Source: an uncultured Phocaeicola sp.
GTDB taxonomy: Bacteria > Bacteroidota > Bacteroidia > Bacteroidales > Bacteroidaceae
Direction of reading: 5' to 3'
Assembly: GCA_944319745.1 (NCBI GenBank)
Contig: CALUET010000014.1
Coordinates: 1 to 64,000, forward strand
DNA length: 64,000 bases
Every line of letters begins with the position of its first letter. Position 1 is the stretch's first letter. The translations under genes were made by a program, and so were the position numbers. A model generated the notes under the pieces. The model did not search any database, was not told the origin of the DNA, and worked only from the letters and a program-made list of their open reading frames with translations. Shown here one piece after another: positions 7,158-16,109 of the stretch.

Positions 7158-9920
7158 ATGAAAGTACTATTTACACACATAGCCTTCTTCGTATTACTAT
7201 CTTTGCTGACATTATTCACGGCATCGGCACAAAAACAAACCCTTACGGGATATGTTGTGCTGTCGGAAACCGGGACGCAAAAGACGGAACCTCTTCCATA
7301 TGCCGGAATTACAATAATGCAACTTCCCGATTCCTCTTTTATAAAAGGTACTACGACCAACGAGAAAGGCGAATTCCAAATAACATACAACCGCCAGGCA
7401 AAAAAGAAATATCTCCTGAAGGCTTCCTTCACCGGCTGCGAGCCTTTGTTCAAGGAAATCGAATCTACCCGGCAGACATACCGGCTCGACACACTAAAGC
7501 TTGCGTTCGGCATCAGTCTGAAAGAGGTTGTCGTTACCGCTCCCATACAGCCGGAAGAGCAAAAGGGCGACACGACCGTATATAATGCCGCTGCCTACAA
7601 ACTGCCGGAAGGGGCATATCTGGAAGAATTGGTGAAGCGCATTCCGGGATTAAATTACGATCCGAAGACACAAGAAATGAAATATAACGGTTATTCCATA
7701 AACGAAATTACCATAAACGGCGAAGAATTTTTTAAAGGGAACAACACGGTTGCACTTAAAAATCTGCCGGCTTCGTTCGTAAGTAAACTACAAGTGTACG
7801 ACAAGGAGACGGAAGAAGAAAAAGCCACCGGAATAAAATCGGAAAATAAAAACTATGTTCTCGACCTAAAAACGAAAAAAAAGTTGAACGGATCGATAAC
7901 GGGTGCGGCAGAAGCCGGTTATGGAAACTATAATAAACGGGATATAAACGGACAACTCTTCTACTTCGAAGAAGGAGGAAACAACTTCAGTATCATTGGA
8001 AGTTCGACGAACCGTTACTATACCACGCCGAACAAAGATAATATTTCCAATTCGATCGGAACAAACATTGTAAAGAAATATGGAAAAAAGCTGCAAATAT
8101 CCGGAAACATCAATTACGGCTTTAACCGAAACGGTTCGGAATCTTCATCGTACAACGAGCAATACCTCATCAGCGGAACCCAATACAGGACTTCGGCCAA
8201 TGACTCGAAATCGCGAAACAGAAACCTTTCCGGGCGCGTAAACGTGCGATGGAATCCCGATGAGAAAACCTGGATTCATTTTTCAAGCAACGTCAATTGG
8301 TCGAAAAGCGGCGGCGAAAGCAGCAGTCACTCGGCAACATTCAGCGAAAACCCCGAGGTGGACGTAAAAGATCCTTTCGCAAACATAGAAAACATCGACG
8401 AATCTACACGCATCAACGACAATCTTCAGCAATCGCTGTCGAATAATAATAACATAAATTACAGCATAAACGGAAGTATCACCCGCCGGCTGAATGAAAA
8501 AGGTAACAATCTGAGCCTTTCTTTTAACCATTCTCTCAGAAAAAGCAGAGGACATTCCTACACACTTTCCACCGCCACTTACTACCAGTTACAGGATATT
8601 TACGGAAACGATTCCATCCTTTATCGCAACCAGTACCGGTACACCCCGGGAACGAACAGGAACAATGGCATCAGTCTGGCCTATACACAAGTGCTGAACA
8701 AACGAGCCCGGCTGCAATTCTCCTACAACTTTTCCGTATCGAGCGAGGAACAAGAACGAAACACATACGATCTCAGTCCGTTTACCGACGAGAACTATGT
8801 CATAGGCAATCTGCCGGATGCGTATGAAAGTGGCTATACCGACAGTTTAAGCAATACGACAAAAAGCCGAACTTTAGGACATCGGTTTACAATACGTTTC
8901 AATTATAACAGTGAAACATGGGGATCGAACATTGCTTTAAACGTCCGCCCCCAGACACGTTCCCTCGAACAAAAGAACGGAATTTACCGTGTAGACACCA
9001 CCGCAAACTCGATAGAGTGGAGCCCGTCTGCCAATCTTCGCTACAAAACAAAGAATATTCATGTCACAATCAATTACAGCGGCCGCACCAGACAACCCTC
9101 GCTTAGCGACCTGATGTCGCCTACCGATTACAGTTCGCCCCTGAACATCAGACGAAGCAACCCGAACCTGAAACCGTCGTACAGCCACAATGTAAATGCT
9201 TCATTCCGAAATTCCAAGAATGGCATCTCCGCCTCTTTCGGATGGGGACAGGTATTTAACAGCGTAACGCGGGCAACAATCTATAATCCGCAGACGGGAG
9301 GACGGGAAACATTCCCCACAAACATTAACGGAAACTGGAATACAAACGGATATTTCAATTTCGACAAACGCATCAAACTCTTCAGAGTATATGCCAATGC
9401 GGGAGGCAGTTTCAACCGGGGAGTCAGCCTGATTAACGAAAATCATACGGATGAACTTGAACGAAGCATTACACGTTCTACTTCGCTCAACTCAAACGTC
9501 GGAGCATCTTATTTGCCCTCATGGGGAAACATCGACCTGTACGGGCGATGGAACTTCCAGCAATCAAAGAACTCATTACACAACAATATTACGTACACGC
9601 GCTATTATTCGGTGGGAACATTCGCTTCTTTCGAGTTGCCTTTTCACCTGCAATTCAATACCGACGCGGTTTATGATATACGAAGCGGCACAGGCATTGA
9701 AGGGAACGATGACAATCAGGTGTTATGGAACATACGTATTTCATGGAAATTCCTCAAGAAACAACAGGCGGAACTTTCCGCCACTTGGCAAGACATCCTG
9801 AGTCAAAGAAAAAGTTTTTACCGTTCCGCCTCGGCAACTTCATTCAACGAGAGCTACACGGAACAGATTCGGGGATATTTCTTAATAGCATTCAAATACC
9901 GGTTCAACCGCACGAATTAA
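7158..9920 (+). CDS. TonB-dependent-receptor-like outer-membrane beta-barrel protein
   Basis: A 920-residue outer-membrane protein. Signal peptide at 1-24 (hydrophobic core then TASAQ), a carboxypeptidase-regulatory-like beta domain (about 28-110; LTGYVVL...YAGITIM...TNEKGEFQI), a plug-like segment (about 140-230; LEELVKRIPGLNYD, INGEEFFKGN, ALKNLPASFVSKLQVYDK) and a long alternating barrel to the C-terminal YRFNRTN. This is the OMP_b-brl_3 type often annotated as TonB-dependent receptor; it lacks a SusD partner, so glycan import through a Sus system is unlikely. Its substrate is unknown. It stands alone between dnaK (divergent) and a convergent META lipoprotein. Confidence 0.9.
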   Translation: MKVLFTHIAFFVLLSLLTLFTASAQKQTLTGYVVLSETGTQKTEPLPYAGITIMQLPDSSFIKGTTTNEKGEFQITYNRQAKKKYLLKASFTGCEPLFKEIESTRQTYRLDTLKLAFGISLKEVVVTAPIQPEEQKGDTTVYNAAAYKLPEGAYLEELVKRIPGLNYDPKTQEMKYNGYSINEITINGEEFFKGNNTVALKNLPASFVSKLQVYDKETEEEKATGIKSENKNYVLDLKTKKKLNGSITGAAEAGYGNYNKRDINGQLFYFEEGGNNFSIIGSSTNRYYTTPNKDNISNSIGTNIVKKYGKKLQISGNINYGFNRNGSESSSYNEQYLISGTQYRTSANDSKSRNRNLSGRVNVRWNPDEKTWIHFSSNVNWSKSGGESSSHSATFSENPEVDVKDPFANIENIDESTRINDNLQQSLSNNNNINYSINGSITRRLNEKGNNLSLSFNHSLRKSRGHSYTLSTATYYQLQDIYGNDSILYRNQYRYTPGTNRNNGISLAYTQVLNKRARLQFSYNFSVSSEEQERNTYDLSPFTDENYVIGNLPDAYESGYTDSLSNTTKSRTLGHRFTIRFNYNSETWGSNIALNVRPQTRSLEQKNGIYRVDTTANSIEWSPSANLRYKTKNIHVTINYSGRTRQPSLSDLMSPTDYSSPLNIRRSNPNLKPSYSHNVNASFRNSKNGISASFGWGQVFNSVTRATIYNPQTGGRETFPTNINGNWNTNGYFNFDKRIKLFRVYANAGGSFNRGVSLINENHTDELERSITRSTSLNSNVGASYLPSWGNIDLYGRWNFQQSKNSLHNNITYTRYYSVGTFASFELPFHLQFNTDAVYDIRSGTGIEGNDDNQVLWNIRISWKFLKKQQAELSATWQDILSQRKSFYRSASATSFNESYTEQIRGYFLIAFKYRFNRTN

Positions 9921-10111
9921 AAACGACACTGTTTTCACACGGTAAAACGAAGCACGCCGTCCGGTTGGTTTCACGGATTCAGTTCACACGAACAAGCCGC
10001 CAAAGAGCATTGCAGAACGCAACAGGATAAAATAATGCATCGGGCATATTCCTACCCTACCGGCCGCTTCCGAACTGTTCGCCGCCACTCCAAACCACTC
10101 GGGCGCCCGGC
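9921..10111. other. 3' spacer after the barrel gene
   Basis: Together with the terminator that follows, this is part of a 309-bp gene-free gap between convergent genes. It is more GC-rich than the left-edge spacers. I see no gene and no clear plus-strand terminator. Confidence 0.4.
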
Positions 10112-10153
10112 TAAAAAAATCGTGCAGCATTATTTATCATAAAACTGCACGAT
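10112..10153 (-). terminator. Terminator of the META lipoprotein gene
   Basis: ATCGTGCAG (10119-10127) and CTGCACGAT (10145-10153) form perfect 9-bp arms; on the minus strand the hairpin is followed by seven T residues (10113-10119). It lies about 75 nt beyond the stop of the minus-strand META gene. Confidence 0.7.
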
Positions 10154-10229
10154 AATATTCCCGCCTCCCTGCATAAAATTCTGCCACTTCCTGCGGGGTT
10201 TATAAACAAAGATGTAAAAAAATTAAGAT

Positions 10230-10670
10230 TTACTGTTCGGCCTTTTTCTCCAGTTTCAGCATTTCAGCATTCTTTTCATCGAGTAAAACGAGAGCACCGT
10301 CTTCCTTCTTTTCAACAGAACGCACCGCCTCGATCGACTCCAAAATGCGTCTTTCCATTTCCAGATCGGGACAAGCCATCATGGTTGACATCATCTGTGA
10401 AAATTTCAACGAAGCATTTTCTCCCTCTTCACGGGTAAAACCTCCGTTAATAATGTTACATCCTGCATTTCCATGCACACGATTTTCTTTAATGTCGAAT
10501 TCAAGAAACGGCACATTCTCTGTTTTTCCAACGATACTTTCACCTTCTACCGCCGTAATTGCCCATTTGCCTTCCAAGTCGCTTGTAAGTACAACGCTTT
10601 TATTATTTGCGCAACCTGTCATAAACATCAGCATCCCTATCGCAGCGCATCTCAATACTGTTTTCTTCAT
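10230..10670 (-). CDS. META-domain (HslJ-like) lipoprotein
   Basis: A 146-residue lipoprotein: hydrophobic signal ending in the lipobox FMTGC (Cys20), then one META domain with LEGKWAITAVEG, VHGNAGCNIINGGF and MSTMMACPDLEMER, the family's conserved G-W, NaGCN and C motifs. META/HslJ proteins sit in the envelope and are linked to heat shock or motility phenotypes, but the molecular role is unclear. A minus-strand -7 box TATTTTTG lies at 10755-10762, about 85 nt before the ATG. Monocistronic, with its own terminator. Confidence 0.88.
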   Translation of the reverse strand: MKKTVLRCAAIGMLMFMTGCANNKSVVLTSDLEGKWAITAVEGESIVGKTENVPFLEFDIKENRVHGNAGCNIINGGFTREEGENASLKFSQMMSTMMACPDLEMERRILESIEAVRSVEKKEDGALVLLDEKNAEMLKLEKKAEQ

Positions 10671-10856
10671 AACTCAATCTTTAACATTAAACATCGTATC
10701 ATTTTATATACAACATCGTCATGTCTCCATAAAAACACAACGATCTTTTTAATGCAAAAATAGCGATAACTCTAAAATACTGCACCGCATATATGAAAAT
10801 TTTCTATCTTTGCATTATAGAACGGTAACGTTTACCGGACTTATTTAATCCAATAA

Positions 10857-12056
10857 ATGCAAATGAGTAAAGTATTGATTATCGGTGCAGGCGGCGTAGG
10901 AACCGTCGTAGCACATAAGGTGGCTCAACATCCCGACGTGTTCTCGGAAATAATGATTGCCAGCCGTACAAAGTCCAAATGTGACGCTATTGTAAAAGCC
11001 ATCGGGAATCCCAACATTCTGACGGCACAAGTAGACGCAGACAATGTAAAAGAACTGACAACTTTATTTGACAGTTTCAAGCCCGAAATCGTTATTAACG
11101 TTGCTCTCCCGTATCAGGATCTGACAATCATGGAGGCGTGTTTAAAATCCGGCGTGAACTATCTGGACACAGCCAACTATGAACCGAAAGATGAAGCTCA
11201 TTTCGAATACAGTTGGCAGTGGGCTTACAAACAAAAGTTCGAGGAAGCCGGACTGACAGCTATCCTTGGATGCGGTTTCGATCCGGGAGTCAGCGGAGTA
11301 TACACGGCGTATGCTGCAAAACATCACTTCGACGAAATAAGATATTTAGACATTGTAGACTGCAATGCAGGCAATCATCATAAGGCTTTTGCCACGAACT
11401 TTAATCCGGAAATCAACATCCGCGAAATCACGCAAAACGGGCGTTTCTATGAAGACGGCAAATGGATTACCACCAAGCCGCTGGAAATTCACAAACCCCT
11501 AACCTATCCGAACATCGGAGCACGCGAATCTTACCTGTTATACCACGAAGAATTGGAGTCGCTCGTTAAGAACTTCCCCACAATTCGCCGCGCACGTTTT
11601 TGGATGACATTTGGGCAAGAATATCTTACTCATTTGCGCGTCATACAAAACATCGGCATGGCAAGTATCGAACCCATCGAATATAACGGAGTAAAAATCG
11701 TCCCTCTTCAGTTCTTAAAAGCAGTGCTTCCCAACCCGCAAGACTTGGGAGAAAACTACGAAGGCGAAACTTCTATCGGATGCCGAATTCGGGGAATCAA
11801 AGACGGGAAGGAAAAGACTTACTACGTATATAACAATTGTTCGCACCAAGCAGCCTATCAGGAAACCGGAATGCAAGGCGTAAGCTACACAACAGGTGTG
11901 CCGGCTATGATCGGAGCAATGATGTTTATAAAAGGATTGTGGAAACGCCCGGGTGTATGGAACGTGGAAGAATTCGATCCCGATCCGTTCATGGACGAGC
12001 TAAACCGCTGTGGTCTTCCCTGGCACGAAGTAATAAACGAAGATTTGGAACTCTAA
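10857..12056 (+). CDS. Saccharopine dehydrogenase family protein, probable carboxynorspermidine synthase
   Basis: A 399-residue NAD(P)-dependent oxidoreductase: Rossmann motif VLIIGAGGVGTVVAHKVAQ near the N-terminus, then the saccharopine-dehydrogenase C-terminal domain (LGCGFDPGVSGVYTAYAAKHHF, DCNAGNHH). In Bacteroidales, members of this length are generally carboxynorspermidine (carboxyspermidine) synthases of the alternative spermidine route; that substrate is family inference, and no carboxyspermidine decarboxylase (nspC) is adjacent. The ATG at 10863 (MSKVLIIG) is an equally good start. A -7 box TATCTTTG lies at 10805-10812. The gene leads a tight group with bcp and recA (33 and 25 bp gaps), a linkage common in Bacteroidales. 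Confidence 0.85.
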   Translation: MQMSKVLIIGAGGVGTVVAHKVAQHPDVFSEIMIASRTKSKCDAIVKAIGNPNILTAQVDADNVKELTTLFDSFKPEIVINVALPYQDLTIMEACLKSGVNYLDTANYEPKDEAHFEYSWQWAYKQKFEEAGLTAILGCGFDPGVSGVYTAYAAKHHFDEIRYLDIVDCNAGNHHKAFATNFNPEINIREITQNGRFYEDGKWITTKPLEIHKPLTYPNIGARESYLLYHEELESLVKNFPTIRRARFWMTFGQEYLTHLRVIQNIGMASIEPIEYNGVKIVPLQFLKAVLPNPQDLGENYEGETSIGCRIRGIKDGKEKTYYVYNNCSHQAAYQETGMQGVSYTTGVPAMIGAMMFIKGLWKRPGVWNVEEFDPDPFMDELNRCGLPWHEVINEDLEL

Positions 12057-12089
12057 ATATTCATAAGAACAACGTTTTCGACACACAAT

Positions 12090-12539
12090 ATGAACATAGG
12101 AGATAAGGCTCCCGAAGTGCTGGGAGTAAACGAAAAAGGCGAAGAAATACGCTTAAGCAACTATAAAGGCAAGAAAATAGTTCTCTATTTTTACCCCAAA
12201 GACATGACATCCGGCTGTACGGCACAGGCATGCAATCTGCGAGACAATTACGACGATTTACGCAAAGCCGGATACGAAGTGATTGGCGTAAGCATAAACG
12301 ATGCAGCATCGCACCGCAAGTTTATCGAAAAAAACAACCTGCCTTTCACACTTATTGCCGATACGGATCATGCTTTGGTGCAACAATTTGGTGTATGGGG
12401 CGAGAAAAGCATGTACGGACGTAAGTATATGGGAACGTTCCGAACGACGTTCATCATAGACGAGAACGGGATAATAGAACGCATTATCTCGCCGAAAGAA
12501 GTGAAAACGAAGGAACATGCCGCACAAATTTTGAAGTAA
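12090..12539 (+). CDS. bcp: Thioredoxin-dependent thiol peroxidase (Bcp/PrxQ)
   Basis: A 149-residue peroxiredoxin of the Bcp/PrxQ class that reduces hydrogen and organic peroxides in the cytoplasm with thioredoxin. The catalytic segment [19 protein letters not shown] holds the peroxidatic Cys43 and the resolving Cys48 five residues on, the PrxQ arrangement. The conserved [11 protein letters not shown] strand is present. Full length, no signal peptide. It sits between the carboxynorspermidine-synthase-like gene and recA. Confidence 0.95.
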   Translation: MNIGDKAPEVLGVNEKGEEIRLSNYKGKKIVLYFYPKDMTSGCTAQACNLRDNYDDLRKAGYEVIGVSINDAASHRKFIEKNNLPFTLIADTDHALVQQFGVWGEKSMYGRKYMGTFRTTFIIDENGIIERIISPKEVKTKEHAAQILK

Positions 12540-12564
12540 GAACCGATACGAATACCTGAAGTTT

Positions 12565-13614
12565 ATGACAAAGAAAAACGAATTAGAATTCGACGGAGTT
12601 GCAGGAAATGCCGCAACGACGAACAACAGCGAGAAATTGAAGGCATTGCAGGCTGCAATGGACAAGATAGAAAAGAGCTTCGGAAAAGGCTCGATCATGA
12701 AAATGGGCGACACCCATGTGCAAGAAGTTGAAGTTATCCCCACCGGATCGATTGCACTAAACGCCGCACTCGGCGTGGGCGGATACCCCAAAGGACGCAT
12801 CATTGAGATATACGGTCCCGAATCTTCCGGTAAGACGACGCTTGCCATCCATGCCATTGCCGAAGCTCAAAAGAACGGAGGAATAGCCGCTTTCATTGAT
12901 GCAGAGCACGCCTTCGACCGCTTTTATGCCGCCAAACTGGGCGTAGACATAGACAATCTTTGGATATCGCAGCCGGATAATGGTGAACAGGCCCTCGAAA
13001 TTGCAGAGCAACTGATCCGTTCTTCTGCCATCGACATCATCGTCATCGACTCGGTTGCCGCTCTTACTCCGAAAGCAGAAATAGACGGAGATATGGGAGA
13101 CAACCGCGTAGGGTTGCAGGCACGTCTCATGTCGCAAGCACTTAGAAAACTAACTTCTACCATCAGCAAGACAAACACTACCTGCATTTTCATCAATCAG
13201 TTGCGTGAAAAAATAGGGGTAGTTTATGGAAACCCCGAAACAACAACCGGAGGAAATGCCCTGAAATTTTACGCATCGGTGCGGTTGGATATCCGACGCA
13301 TCCAGCAATTAAAGAACGGCGATGAGGTTATCGGGAACCAAGTACGCGTAAAAGTGGTGAAAAACAAAGTCGCCCCTCCGTTCCGCAAAGCCGAATTCGA
13401 CATCATGTTTGGCGAAGGAATCTCCAGAAGCGGTGAGATTATCGACTTGGGAGCAGACCTTGGTATCATTAAAAAGAGCGGATCATGGTACAGCTATAAC
13501 GACACGAAGTTAGGACAAGGACGCGATGCTGCCAAGCAATGCATACAAGACAATCCGGAATTGGCCGAAGAATTGGAGCAATTAGTATTCGCCGCATTAA
13601 AAGACAAAGAATGA
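12565..13614 (+). CDS. recA: Recombinase RecA
   Basis: A 349-residue RecA that forms filaments on single-stranded DNA for homologous recombination and SOS co-protease activity. Walker A GPESSGKT (84-91), the DAEHAFD motif, Walker [16 protein letters not shown], the L2-region [19 protein letters not shown] and the C-terminal [15 protein letters not shown] are all present. A short polar N-terminal extension of about 20 residues precedes the first helix. It lies 25 bp after bcp and 23 bp before a metalloprotease gene, so the cluster may be cotranscribed. I saw no LexA-type box in front of it. Confidence 0.98.
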   Translation: MTKKNELEFDGVAGNAATTNNSEKLKALQAAMDKIEKSFGKGSIMKMGDTHVQEVEVIPTGSIALNAALGVGGYPKGRIIEIYGPESSGKTTLAIHAIAEAQKNGGIAAFIDAEHAFDRFYAAKLGVDIDNLWISQPDNGEQALEIAEQLIRSSAIDIIVIDSVAALTPKAEIDGDMGDNRVGLQARLMSQALRKLTSTISKTNTTCIFINQLREKIGVVYGNPETTTGGNALKFYASVRLDIRRIQQLKNGDEVIGNQVRVKVVKNKVAPPFRKAEFDIMFGEGISRSGEIIDLGADLGIIKKSGSWYSYNDTKLGQGRDAAKQCIQDNPELAEELEQLVFAALKDKE

Positions 13615-13637
13615 TATAACAAATAATTTTCCGAGAG

Positions 13638-14576
13638 ATGAAACTGAAACCCTTTTGGCTTATCGCTTCATTACTCTGGTTGAGTGTCACAGGATTTGCA
13701 CAAAATATATCTTACCGATTTGCAACGGAAGCCGAAGCGCAGATGTTGATTACCGACATCGATCCTTTTACTAACGGATGGAACCGCTTTGACATTGAAG
13801 CACGACTGCAGAAGAAAAACGGCAAGAAATCGGAACTTCTGCGATGGAGCATAGAACAAACCGTGACATGGAATGCCAGGGAAAAGGAAGCCATTACCCA
13901 AGTCATGACACGGATACAGGCACAAATCAAGCGTTTCGGAACGACGCTTGACTTCCCGCAAGAAATTGTTTTCATGAAAACAACAATGAAAGAGGAAGGA
14001 AACGTACCGGCGTACACGCGAAAGAACTGGATTGCCTTAAGCGAAAAAGCTTTTGCCTCGGAGAATACGCTGACGCATCTCATAGCACACGAACTGTTCC
14101 ACATCCTGACACGCAACGATAAAGCGTTTAAAAGAGCGATGTACGGCACCATCGGATTTACCATACTCGACAACGAAATACGCTTTCCGTTTGATGTGAC
14201 AGAGAAACGAATTTCAATCCCCGACGTGAGCAGTTACGACAGTTTCGGCACTTTTACCATCGACGGAAAAGAACAGAACTGTACCTTGATTGCATTCACC
14301 GACAGACCTTACGACGGCGGTTCGATAGAAGAATACACACAAGCAGGATTAATCCCGCTAAACGAACAAAACATTCCTGTGCAAGAGGGCGGGAAAACTC
14401 TTATTTATCCGGTAGAAAAGGCTTCCGACTTTTACGAGAAAGTGGGAAAAAACACCGACTGTATTTTCTCGCCGGAAGAGATTCTGGCCGAAAACTTTGC
14501 CTGCCTGCTTGCGGGAAAGAAAGATATTGCCACACCGGAGATTCCTCAAAAGATGCTGAAAGCGCTGAAAAAATAA
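13638..14576 (+). CDS. Secreted HEXXH metalloprotease-like protein
   Basis: A 312-residue exported protein: signal peptide 1-21 (hydrophobic core, then TGFAQ), and a zincin motif IAHELFHIL (H151, E152, H155) in the middle of the mature chain, so zinc-dependent peptidase activity is plausible. I do not recognise a named family. A C-terminal acidic segment SPEEILAENFACLLAG may supply a third ligand Glu. It follows recA by 23 bp and ends at a strong terminator. The biological substrate is unknown. Confidence 0.7.
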   Translation: MKLKPFWLIASLLWLSVTGFAQNISYRFATEAEAQMLITDIDPFTNGWNRFDIEARLQKKNGKKSELLRWSIEQTVTWNAREKEAITQVMTRIQAQIKRFGTTLDFPQEIVFMKTTMKEEGNVPAYTRKNWIALSEKAFASENTLTHLIAHELFHILTRNDKAFKRAMYGTIGFTILDNEIRFPFDVTEKRISIPDVSSYDSFGTFTIDGKEQNCTLIAFTDRPYDGGSIEEYTQAGLIPLNEQNIPVQEGGKTLIYPVEKASDFYEKVGKNTDCIFSPEEILAENFACLLAGKKDIATPEIPQKMLKALKK

Positions 14577-14591
14577 CTGCATTTTCCATGC

Positions 14592-14631
14592 AAAAAGTCG
14601 GGATGTTTTCATGAAAACATCCCGACTTTTT
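14592..14631. terminator. Bidirectional terminator between the metalloprotease and amidase genes
   Basis: Perfect 18-nt arms (14592-14609 and 14614-14631) with the 4-nt loop CATG; the stem core is GTCGGGATGTTTT. A runs on the left and T runs on the right give a U-tract in both directions, fitting its place between two convergent genes. Confidence 0.9.
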
Positions 14632-14637
14632 TATTCC

Positions 14638-15429
14638 TCATTTCTTATAATCTGCCACAATCGCCTCGGTAATCCAGTTGGCCAAAGCCTGTCGGTTATC
14701 AGCTATAACCAGACGTTTCTGGTCGCGCGCGTTCTGTATATTACCCACTTCAAGGAATACGGCAACGGGAATTGTGTTTTTCAACACATACAGGTTGCGG
14801 GAGCTTACCGTCCCGTCAAAGCCTCTTCCCGGCTGATGACGATTGTATTTTGCACGAAACGTCCGGCACAAAGCATCAGCCAAATGCTTTCCGTATTTGC
14901 TTTTCGGCGCATAATAATAATAAACATCGGTTTGTTTATTGCGGCTCCTGCTGTCCACATGAATGAAAATAGCCCGCTTATAGGTACTTTTATCCTGCCG
15001 ATACAAACGGTTTATGGCATCACAACGCTGCTGCAAACGCTCTATCTGATTCAAAGGAATGGCTTTTCCCATGCAGGTTTCCGTCTTCCGGTTGTTCAGT
15101 ATTGCCTGATCTCGTATCCCATCTTTACTGTCTTGAATGATAAAGTACACTTTCGCCCCACGCTCCAACAACGCTTTACCCAAACGAAGAACGATATCGT
15201 ATGCATATTCGTCCTCATGCAATTCCTTTCCCTGATAGCGCCCGATACACCCCGGATCGGGACCTCCGTGTCCGCTCACCAGATAAAAGACCGCACCTTT
15301 CAGCGCATTTGACTTAACAGTATAGGTTTCCTTTCCTTTCCCAAACAAGGGCTCTTTCCCTGTTTTATTCTGCGAATAAACCGAAAGACACCAAAAAGCT
15401 GACAAAAAAAGTACGAACCAATACCTCAT
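14638..15429 (-). CDS. N-acetylmuramoyl-L-alanine amidase (Amidase_3)
   Basis: A 263-residue exported zinc amidase that would cleave the glycan-peptide bond of peptidoglycan. Signal peptide 1-19 (ends SVYS). Zinc and catalytic residues are visible: SGHGGPDPG (H54), an acidic HEDEY (E72/E74), AIFIHVDS (H157) and VFLEVGN (E227). The start ATG overlaps the stop of the upstream thioredoxin-like gene in ATGA, so the two are translationally coupled. A second Amidase_3 protein is encoded at 51441; this one is shorter and lacks a C-terminal SPOR-like tail. Confidence 0.88.
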   Translation of the reverse strand: MRYWFVLFLSAFWCLSVYSQNKTGKEPLFGKGKETYTVKSNALKGAVFYLVSGHGGPDPGCIGRYQGKELHEDEYAYDIVLRLGKALLERGAKVYFIIQDSKDGIRDQAILNNRKTETCMGKAIPLNQIERLQQRCDAINRLYRQDKSTYKRAIFIHVDSRSRNKQTDVYYYYAPKSKYGKHLADALCRTFRAKYNRHQPGRGFDGTVSSRNLYVLKNTIPVAVFLEVGNIQNARDQKRLVIADNRQALANWITEAIVADYKK

Positions 15430-15977
15430 TTTACGGCAGGAGTTAACAATTCATCTATTTTTTCGCACAAAGACGCAAATTCCTTTTCATCATACAAACG
15501 TGTCATCATCACGATACGACCGTCGCGTCCGATCAATACATTGCGTGTGATCCCGGCATTACGCTCGGCATATAAAGCAAAAATATCGGCGCCCGGATCA
15601 AGCCCCAACGGGTAAGTCACCCCGGTTTGTTTCATAAAAGCTTTCACCCGGGGCAAAGGTTCATCGCGGTCAATCCCGAAAAGCGCAAAAGAAGGATTGC
15701 CCTTATGCTTCTGCCAAATGTCTTTCTCTATGAAAGGCATCTCTTTGCGGCAGACGCCACACCAGCTTGCCGTAAACTGAAGCATGACAACTTTTCCACG
15801 AAGCGACGAAAGTTTCACCTTCTCGCCGGTCGTCAAAGTCATTTCAAAATCGGGAGCTTCATCTCCCACTTTCACGATATATCCAGCCGCATCCGGGGTA
15901 TTTTGCTTTTGCGCACAAGCCAAATCTACAAAAGAAAAACATCCCAACAGCATTATCCACGCAATCATTTTTTTCAT
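15426..15977 (-). CDS. TlpA-family thioredoxin-like protein
   Basis: A 183-residue exported thiol-disulfide protein: signal sequence 1-22, then a TlpA/AhpC-TSA fold with GDEAPDFEMTLTTGEKVKLSSLRGKVVMLQF and the active site WCGVC (C73, C76) followed by RKEMP. The conserved cis-proline region is ITRNVLIGRDG. It acts in the periplasm, probably in cysteine redox handling. Its stop overlaps the amidase start by 4 nt, and a shared role at the envelope is plausible but not shown. Confidence 0.88.
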   Translation of the reverse strand: MKKMIAWIMLLGCFSFVDLACAQKQNTPDAAGYIVKVGDEAPDFEMTLTTGEKVKLSSLRGKVVMLQFTASWCGVCRKEMPFIEKDIWQKHKGNPSFALFGIDRDEPLPRVKAFMKQTGVTYPLGLDPGADIFALYAERNAGITRNVLIGRDGRIVMMTRLYDEKEFASLCEKIDELLTPAVK

Positions 15978-16035
15978 ACAACACGTTCTTTTTATTTATA
16001 CTCCGCTCAAATATAACAAAAACTTTCCAAAAACA

Positions 16036-16087
16036 AAGCGACACAAGGGCATGAGCATCGCAAAACAGCTCGTCCCTTGTGTCGCTT
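16036..16087 (-). terminator. Terminator of the biotin carboxylase operon
   Basis: AAGCGACACAAGGG (16036-16049) and CCCTTGTGTCGCTT (16074-16087) are perfect 14-bp arms; the 24-nt loop contains a further GAGC/GCTC pair. On the minus strand the stem is followed by TTTGTTTTT. It lies about 23 nt after the carboxyltransferase stop. Confidence 0.8.
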
Positions 16088-16109
16088 CCCGCAAATATGT
16101 GCCGGCCTG

